A stretch of 64,000 nt of DNA from positions 868,001 through 932,000 of the forward strand of contig NZ_JBFONT020000001.1 of NCBI RefSeq assembly GCF_040779325.2, written 5' to 3'. A program made the position numbers and the translations under genes. The notes under the pieces were generated by a model. It saw only the letters and a program-made list of their open reading frames with translations. It searched no databases and was not told the origin of the DNA. This document shows positions 59,056 to 64,000 of this stretch, in pieces (the stretch's first letter is position 1; every line of letters starts with the position of its first letter). This DNA is from Aestuariibius violaceus (GTDB lineage: Bacteria; Pseudomonadota; Alphaproteobacteria; Rhodobacterales; Rhodobacteraceae).

Positions 59056-59325
59056 TCAGTAACCTTCGCCGAACTTATCGGCGACAAGCGCTTCGAGCGC
59101 ATCTGCCAGCGCCTCTGCCTGGGCGCCGTTGGTTTCAACGTCTATAAAAGTTCCTTTCGACGCTGCCAACATCAAAAGCCCCATGATGCTGTCGCCCGAG
59201 GCCTCCATGCCGTCGCGTCGCACGGTGGCGGAGGCGTCAAACCCTTCCACAACCTCGACAAATTTCGCGGAGGCGCGGGCATGCAGACCCTTTTCGTTGA
59301 CGATCTTCAGGTGCCGTGCCGCCAT
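59056..59325 (-). CDS. ptsH: Phosphocarrier HPr
   Basis: An 89-residue HPr with the phospho-His motif GLHARASAKFV (His15) and the regulatory Ser at ASGDSIMGLLMLAAS (Ser46), which HprK would phosphorylate. In alphaproteobacteria HPr is usually part of an incomplete PTS used for regulation instead of sugar uptake. It lies seven bases beyond the EIIA gene. Enzyme I (ptsP) is not in the window. Confidence 0.97.
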   Translation of the reverse strand: MAARHLKIVNEKGLHARASAKFVEVVEGFDASATVRRDGMEASGDSIMGLLMLAASKGTFIDVETNGAQAEALADALEALVADKFGEGY

Positions 59326-59332
59326 GGGGCGC

Positions 59333-59776
59333 TTAGCCGGCCCCTAGCGCGTCGGCGCTGACAATCTGGCTGTCTATATACTTGCGCCCGGCGGCAAGTG
59401 CGCCCGCGACGGCGTCGGGGACGGTTTTGCGGCGGGATTTCGCCAGCTTGATCAGCATGGGAAGGTTGGCGCCATAGACGATGCGCCGGTTTTCCGGGCA
59501 GCAGGCGCGCAGGCTGAGATTGGACGGGGAGCCACCGAACATATCCGTTACGATGACGACACCGGCGCCGGTGTCAACATCATCGGCGGCATTACAGATT
59601 TCGGTTTGCTTCTGGCCGCGATCATCTTCGGGCTGGATCGAGATGGCCCGGATGCCGGATTGACGCCCAACGACATGTTCGACGGCCGAAAGGTATTCCT
59701 TCGCGAGGCCGCCATGCGCGACGATCACGATACCGATTACACCCGTCTCCGTCTTGGCGTTTGCCTGGACGTTCAC
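59333..59776 (-). CDS. PTS EIIA component, mannose family
   Basis: A 147-residue EIIA-Man domain protein with the phospho-His in GIVIVAHGGLAKEYLSAVEHVVG (His21) and VVIVTDMFGGSPSNLS. It accepts phosphate from HPr, but no IIB/IIC genes are seen, fitting a regulatory PTS. The start is a GTG overlapping the rapZ stop (GTGA). The N terminus has 12 extra residues before the canonical VIGIVIV. Confidence 0.93.
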   Translation of the reverse strand: MNVQANAKTETGVIGIVIVAHGGLAKEYLSAVEHVVGRQSGIRAISIQPEDDRGQKQTEICNAADDVDTGAGVVIVTDMFGGSPSNLSLRACCPENRRIVYGANLPMLIKLAKSRRKTVPDAVAGALAAGRKYIDSQIVSADALGAG

Positions 59777-60717
59777 TGGCCTGCTCCGTTTCCCCCGGAG
59801 GTCGGCGACTCCCGACGCCGCTCCAGTTCCCGGTGGCGACTAGACACCTGCCAGCCCTGCTCTGCAAGGGTTGCCGTAATCCGTTCCGTCACGGCAACGG
59901 AGCGGTGTTGCCCTCCGGTACATCCGAAGGCGATGGTGAGGTGCGCCTTGCCCTCGTCCCGGTAGGCGGGGAGGAGGGTTTCGAGCAGCGCCTTCAGGTG
60001 CTGATCGAATGCCGCGAAGCGGGGATCGGCGGTGACGAAGGCGGCGACTTCGGGTGCGCGGCCGTCAAGGGGGCGCAGATCGGCCTCCCAATGGGGATTG
60101 CGCAGAAAGCGGCAGTCGAAGACCAGGTCGACGCTGCGGGGCAGGCCGCGCTTGTAGGAGAAGGATTGCACGGAGATCGCCATGCGCTGGCCGCTTTCGG
60201 GGGCGAACCAGCGGTTCATCTCTGCCCGGAGGTCGTGCGGCGAAAGCGTGGAGGTGTCGATCAGGATATCGGCGCGGTCGCGGATGGGGCCGAGCAGTTC
60301 GCCTTCGCGCCGGATCCCGTCAAGCGGGCTGGCATCAGGCGCCATCGGGTGGCGGCGGCGGGTTTCGGAATAGCGGCGCAGCAGCACCTCATCCGAGCAG
60401 TCGATATAGAGAACCTCGGCCGAGATGCCGGGATCGGCGCGGAGGCCGTCGATCAGGCCGGTCAGGCGCTGCGTCGAGAAGTCGCGGTTGCGCACGTCGA
60501 GGCCGAGGGCCAGCGGACGACCCAGCGGCGGCCCTTCGAGCAGGCGGTTGAGGAGCGAGAGGGGCAGGTTGTCGATCACCTCGAACCCGGTGTCTTCCAG
60601 CGCTGCGATCGCGGTGGAGCGCCCGGCGCCGGACGGGCCGGTAACGAGGACAACCGACAGATCCGCGGGGTCGCGGCTGTCGGGATCTGGAAGCGTGATG
60701 CGGGTCGTCTCTGTCAT
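59773..60717 (-). CDS. rapZ: RNase adapter protein / nucleotide-binding RapZ
   Basis: A 314-residue P-loop protein (YvcJ/RapZ). Walker A is LVTGPSGAGRSTAI (residues ~25-38), then DTGFEVIDNLPLSLL, and the C-terminal domain has RDEGKAHLTIAFGCTGGQHRSVAV with the family cysteine. In enterobacteria RapZ controls glmS mRNA; in alphaproteobacteria its role is less clear, but it lies with hprK in the PTS operon. Overlaps hprK by four bases. Confidence 0.95.
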   Translation of the reverse strand: MTETTRITLPDPDSRDPADLSVVLVTGPSGAGRSTAIAALEDTGFEVIDNLPLSLLNRLLEGPPLGRPLALGLDVRNRDFSTQRLTGLIDGLRADPGISAEVLYIDCSDEVLLRRYSETRRRHPMAPDASPLDGIRREGELLGPIRDRADILIDTSTLSPHDLRAEMNRWFAPESGQRMAISVQSFSYKRGLPRSVDLVFDCRFLRNPHWEADLRPLDGRAPEVAAFVTADPRFAAFDQHLKALLETLLPAYRDEGKAHLTIAFGCTGGQHRSVAVTERITATLAEQGWQVSSRHRELERRRESPTSGGNGAGQ

Positions 60718-61175
60718 GGATGGCTCTGGCCTGCCTTCAGATATTGCAGAAGCGCGGGGGCGAAAGATCCTCTCTCTGGCTTGTGAAGGAGAGGAACGGG
60801 CCGATCCAAGAAGGTGATTTGCCGCATCGGCGGCAGACGGCCGGTTTCGGTTTGGCCAAGGTCGATCGCGGCGGCGACCGGGGTGGGAGGCGCGAGCGTG
60901 GCATTGAGGAGGCCGATCCCGCGCGCCTCGATCAGGGGGGGCAGGGTCGGCGGCGCGCTGGCGAGGATCTGGCCGTCCGTGCGGACCAGCCGCGTGCGAT
61001 CGTCTGCGAGCAGGGTGGCACCGTAGGCCATGAGGTCGAGCGCGAGGGCGGACTTTCCGCTGCCGGCCGGCCCGAGGATCACAAGGGCGCGGTTTGCGAC
61101 GGCGACGGCGCTGGCGTGGATGACGGTTTCGGTGGCATCCGCGCGCGGCGCGGAGGTCTCAGACAGGGAGGCCAA
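60714..61175 (-). CDS. hprK: HPr kinase/phosphorylase, short alphaproteobacterial form
   Basis: A 153-residue HprK that lacks the N-terminal domain of Firmicute enzymes and consists of the catalytic core only. Walker A is LGPAGSGKSALALDLM (residues ~34-49), then LLADDRTRL, the HPrK signature EARGIGLLN, and LDRPVPLL. It phosphorylates Ser46 of HPr. The N-terminal trimming is normal for Rhizobiales and Rhodobacterales. It overlaps chvG by 17 bases and rapZ by four. Confidence 0.93.
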   Translation of the reverse strand: MASLSETSAPRADATETVIHASAVAVANRALVILGPAGSGKSALALDLMAYGATLLADDRTRLVRTDGQILASAPPTLPPLIEARGIGLLNATLAPPTPVAAAIDLGQTETGRLPPMRQITFLDRPVPLLHKPERGSFAPALLQYLKAGQSHP

Positions 61176-62895
61176 CGACGAAGCGTGCGCCGAGCGGTGC
61201 GGAATCCGGGTCGGCGTCGGTGGGGCGGATGTTTTCGGCCCAGATCACGCCGCCATGGGCCTCCACGATTTGTTTGGAGATGGCGAGGCCGAGGCCGGAA
61301 TTGTTGCCGAACTGCTTTTCCGGACGCTCGGAATAGAAGCGCTGGAAGATCTTGGTGAGCGCCGATTCGGGGATGCCGGGGCCCGTATCCTCGACCACGA
61401 CCAGCACGCGGTTGTCACGTTTGCGGACCCAGATGCGGATCGCGTCGCCCGCTTCGCAGAACGAGATGGCATTGGTGATGAGGTTGACGAAGACCTGGGC
61501 CAGCCGTGCCTCGAGCCCGCTCACATGGATCGGCCGGTTCGGCATATCGGTGATGAAGTCGATTTCCTTCTTATGCGCCTCTTCCGACAGGAAGCTGGTG
61601 AGGTTGGTGAGCATGTTGAGGATATCGAACGCCTCTTCCTCTTCCTTGACGAGTTCGCTGTCGAGGCGGGAGGCATTGGAGATGTCGCTGACCAGGCGAT
61701 CGAGGCGGCGCACGTCATGTTCGATGACATCGAGGAGCCTTTCCCGCTGATCGTCCCGATTGGCGAGCCGCAGGGTGCCGACGGCGGAGCGCAGCGAGGC
61801 GAGCGGGTTCTTGATTTCGTGTGCGACGTCGGCGGCGAATTGTTCGTTGCCCTCGATCCGTTCGTAAAGAGCCGAGACCATGCCACGCAGGGCGCCCGAA
61901 AGCCGCCCGATCTCATCCGGGCGGGCGGTGAGGTCAGGGATGCGCACGCGGTGGGGGCTCATCTTGCGGGCGTTCTTTTCGTGGCCGATTTCGGCCGCGG
62001 CGGCGAGGTCGGAGATCGGATTGGCGATGGTGGAGGCCAGCGCGAGGCTGAGGAAGATCGAGACGACGATGCCCAAGACGAACATCTGCAGCACATCCTC
62101 ACGCTCCTGCCGGACGAGGCCGTCGATCTCACCGGCGGCCGAGACGACAGCGACCGTCGCAACCGGAGTGCCGTTATCGAAAACCGGCGAGACAACGGTG
62201 AAGATAGTGCCGCCTTCGCGGTCGCGGGCGGTCTTGACCTGGGTGACGCCGGTCATCGCGAGGGGATGAAGCTCGCGGGCGATAGCGATGACGTTGACTT
62301 GCGTCGGCTCGGGCGCGTTGAGATTGCTGAGCCGCGCGAGCCCATCCCAGATCAGCGACAGAAGATCGGTCACGACGGTGCCCGATCCCGTCTCTTCCAG
62401 GCCGACGACGGGGCCGACCTGGCCCGACGGGCTGTCCTTGGTCGTTGCGATGACGGCGCCTGCGGCGTTGAGGACCATGATGTCGGTCCCGGTCCGCAGC
62501 TCGAGCTGGCGCAGGATGCGCGAGGCGTCGTCGGTGGCGAGGTCGAGCTGGCCAAGCGTTGCTTCGTAGACGTCGGCGACCAGCTTGGCCTCGGTGACAA
62601 GCGCGTTGGCCCGCTGGGCCGCGAGGCTGTCGCGGGCGGGGTTCAGGTAGAGGACGCCGGCGAGAAGCAGCACGAGCGCCATCAGGTTGAAGGTGATGAT
62701 CTTGCGGGCGAGCGGAGAGCGCTTGAGGCGGATGAACTTGCGCCGTCCGCGGGCCTTTCCCTCACGCGAGATGGGGGTGAGGTATTCGTCACCGATGACG
62801 ATCTCGGGATCGCGGGCCCGCTGCCGCTCGATCTTTTCGGCGGCGTCGCGGACCGACTTCAGATCCCTGACATCAATGTCCTCGGCGACCGCCAT
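61159..62895 (-). CDS. chvG: Sensor histidine kinase ChvG
   Basis: A 578-residue membrane sensor kinase. A basic N terminus precedes transmembrane helix 1 (IITFNLMALVLLLAGVLYL), a ~210-residue periplasmic sensing domain follows, then helix 2 (VLGIVVSIFLSLALASTIA) and a HAMP region. The kinase core has the phospho-His in ADVAHEIKNPLASLR, N-box NLITNAISF, G1 DTGPGIPES and G2 GLGLAISKQIVEAHGG. In Rhizobiales ChvG/ExoS senses acidity and envelope state. The order chvI-chvG-hprK is conserved. Stop lies within hprK. Confidence 0.95.
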   Translation of the reverse strand: MAVAEDIDVRDLKSVRDAAEKIERQRARDPEIVIGDEYLTPISREGKARGRRKFIRLKRSPLARKIITFNLMALVLLLAGVLYLNPARDSLAAQRANALVTEAKLVADVYEATLGQLDLATDDASRILRQLELRTGTDIMVLNAAGAVIATTKDSPSGQVGPVVGLEETGSGTVVTDLLSLIWDGLARLSNLNAPEPTQVNVIAIARELHPLAMTGVTQVKTARDREGGTIFTVVSPVFDNGTPVATVAVVSAAGEIDGLVRQEREDVLQMFVLGIVVSIFLSLALASTIANPISDLAAAAEIGHEKNARKMSPHRVRIPDLTARPDEIGRLSGALRGMVSALYERIEGNEQFAADVAHEIKNPLASLRSAVGTLRLANRDDQRERLLDVIEHDVRRLDRLVSDISNASRLDSELVKEEEEAFDILNMLTNLTSFLSEEAHKKEIDFITDMPNRPIHVSGLEARLAQVFVNLITNAISFCEAGDAIRIWVRKRDNRVLVVVEDTGPGIPESALTKIFQRFYSERPEKQFGNNSGLGLAISKQIVEAHGGVIWAENIRPTDADPDSAPLGARFVVGLPV

Positions 62896-62899
62896 TCAC

Positions 62900-63601
62900 T
62901 CACTCTTCGTTGTAACGGTAGCCGATGCCGTAGAGCGTTTCGATCGCAGCGAATTCGTCGTCGGCCGTGCGCATCTTCTTGCGGAGGCGTTTGATATGAC
63001 TGTCGATCGTGCGGTCGTCGACATAGACCTGATCATCATAGGCCACATCCATCAGCTGGTCGCGCGACTTCACGAAGCCGGGGCGCTGGGCGAGCGCCTG
63101 AAGCAGCAGGAATTCGGTGACGGTCAGCGAGACGTCGCGGCCTTTCCAGGTGACGGCGTGACGGAGCGGATCCATTGTGAGGTTGCCGCGGATCATCACC
63201 TTGGTCTCTTCGGTTTCTTCCGGGCCGTTGCCCGCGATGGCATCCTGACGGCGCAGAAGCGCGCGGATGCGTTCGACCAGCAGGCGCTGGGAGAACGGTT
63301 TCTTGACGTAGTCGTCAGCGCCCATACGCAGGCCCAAGACCTCGTCGATCTCGTCTTCCTTGGAGGTCAGGAAGATGATCGGGATCGAGGTTTTCTGGCG
63401 CAGCCGCTGGAGCAGATCCATCCCGTCCATCCGCGGCATCTTGATGTCGAGGACGGCCATGTCGGGCATCCGCTTGCTGAACGCCTCGTAGGCGGACTGG
63501 CCGTCATTGTAGGTTTCGACCTCGAAGCCTTCTGCCTCCAACGTGATGGAGACGGAGGTCAGGATGTTCCTGTCGTCATCGACCAATGCGATCCGTGCCA
63601 T
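62900..63601 (-). CDS. chvI: Response regulator ChvI
   Basis: A 233-residue OmpR/PhoB-type regulator. The receiver has the acidic pocket ALVDDDRNIL, the phospho-Asp in MAVLDIKMPRMDGMDLL (Asp52), and Lys in DDYVKKPF. The C-terminal winged helix includes LTVTEFLLLQALAQRPG and YVDDRTIDSHIKRLRKKM. It acts with ChvG, four bases downstream. The gene for pckA begins about 300 bases away in the other direction, so the two share an intergenic region. Confidence 0.96.
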   Translation of the reverse strand: MARIALVDDDRNILTSVSITLEAEGFEVETYNDGQSAYEAFSKRMPDMAVLDIKMPRMDGMDLLQRLRQKTSIPIIFLTSKEDEIDEVLGLRMGADDYVKKPFSQRLLVERIRALLRRQDAIAGNGPEETEETKVMIRGNLTMDPLRHAVTWKGRDVSLTVTEFLLLQALAQRPGFVKSRDQLMDVAYDDQVYVDDRTIDSHIKRLRKKMRTADDEFAAIETLYGIGYRYNEE

Positions 63602-63902
63602 GGCTCCTCCTCAACGGAAACACGTTATTTTCTTGAGTTTACCCCACTGTCTCGCCGGTTTCGACCGCCGAATCAATTGCAAAACACCACTAGCCCCCCG
63701 GGGCACGGCAATGTGGGTGCCTTGTTCGTCCATCAGATGACCAAAATACGACATGCGATGGGCAAGTGCCCGCTGCTGGTTGCGATAACATGAACTTGGT
63801 TGCGCTAACGGCCTGATCTGCGGCTATTCAGCCGGCTTTCCAGCATGTTAAGCGCATCCCACCGGGCGGCACGGACCCGCCTTCATACCGGGAGAGCACG
63901 CA
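63602..63902. promoter_or_regulatory. Shared chvI-pckA intergenic region with a 20-bp-spaced direct repeat
   Basis: No gene is visible. The + half holds GGTTGCGATAAC (63778-63789) and GGTTGCGCTAAC (63798-63809), 11 of 12 bases identical and 20 bases (about two helical turns) apart. Each resembles one half or a loose match of the palindrome-like GCGCTAAC sites of LacI-type regulators such as the proposed CceR of Rhodobacter. They lie about 95-125 bases upstream of the pckA start. The divergent chvI promoter must also be here. Confidence 0.55.
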
Positions 63903-64000
63903 ATGGACCATGGACGGGTGAATCCCCAGTTCAAGCTGGAAGATCAAGGGATCGAAGGGCTTGGGCAGGTCTATTACAACGCTCTCGAACCGGATCTGAT
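63903..64000 (+). CDS. pckA: Phosphoenolpyruvate carboxykinase (ATP), 5' end (partial)
   Basis: The first 32 codons are present: MDHGRVNPQFKLEDQGIEGL followed by GQVYYNALEPDL. This N terminus (xGRVNPxFxLEDQGIxGLGxVYYNxxEPxL) is typical of ATP-dependent PEP carboxykinase in alphaproteobacteria, the enzyme that turns oxaloacetate into PEP for gluconeogenesis. GGGAGAGCACGCA precedes the ATG. In Rhizobiales and Rhodobacterales pckA and chvI are often divergent neighbours, which supports the call. Confidence 0.93.
   Translation, partial: MDHGRVNPQFKLEDQGIEGLGQVYYNALEPDL

Overview
The window is a GC-rich chromosomal segment from an alphaproteobacterium, most likely a member of the Rhodobacteraceae (Roseobacter/Rhodobacter group). 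This rests on three things. The chvI-chvG-hprK-rapZ-EIIA-HPr operon sits next to pckA. The cobalamin clusters combine cobN, cobW, a CbiG-CobJ fusion and a DUF1636 gene. Several small families known mainly from Rhodobacteraceae occur (DUF6473, short His-rich membrane proteins). No rRNA, tRNA, IS element, CRISPR array or prophage was found. Almost everything is ordinary, tightly packed chromosomal coding sequence with many 1-4 base start/stop overlaps.

Layout. 1-5.0 kb: end of an ammonium transporter, then aminotransferase, mercaptopyruvate sulfurtransferase, smpB, a LysR regulator facing a tiny gene, and dapA. 5.1-14.2 kb: soluble lytic transglycosylase, EamA transporter, mnmD divergent from an FAD oxidoreductase, VOC protein, FMN reductase, a ThDP enzyme, a membrane-anchored protein and cobO. 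14.2-16 kb: small genes, a lipoprotein and a terminator-ended small transcript. 16-23 kb: cobN, two GNAT paralogues, cobW and a HupE-type transporter, headed by a cobalamin riboswitch. 23.3-30.5 kb: smc, three tandem glycosyltransferase-like paralogues and mltB. 30.6-41.6 kb: most of the corrin-ring genes (cobD, cobC, DUF1636, cbiX, cobH, cobL, cobI, cbiG-cobJ, cobM), interrupted by a receiver protein and a glutathionyl-hydroquinone-reductase-like gene. 41.6-51 kb: small enzymes, a C-S lyase, three tandem peptide deformylases with fmt, rnhA, a methyltransferase, LysE and ispH. 51.2-53.1 kb: a less GC-rich pair (leucine-rich-repeat protein and serine hydrolase). 53.3-58 kb: etfBA, two uncharacterised genes and 3-hydroxybutyryl-CoA dehydrogenase. 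58.1-64 kb: acyltransferase, HPr, EIIA, rapZ, short hprK, chvG, chvI, then the start of pckA.

How it fits together. The B12 genes form at least two transcription groups. One is controlled by the riboswitch, whose downstream hairpin covers the hupE Shine-Dalgarno. The set holds both an early-type (CbiX) and a late-type (CobN) cobalt chelatase, plus a CbiG module fused to CobJ, so the order of cobalt insertion is unclear from sequence. The PTS-type regulatory operon links envelope sensing (ChvG/ChvI) to HPr phosphorylation, next to the gluconeogenic gene pckA, whose leader carries a 20-bp-spaced direct repeat.

The most unusual non-coding signals are a six-copy dispersed intergenic motif, a two-copy ~190-bp imperfect repeat 36 kb apart, a 22-bp perfect palindrome over a stop codon, and a 30-bp inverted repeat between fmt and rnhA. 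The most unusual coding signals are a third deformylase that has lost key metal-site residues and the three tandem glycosyltransferase-like genes. No completely new multi-gene system was recognised with confidence.
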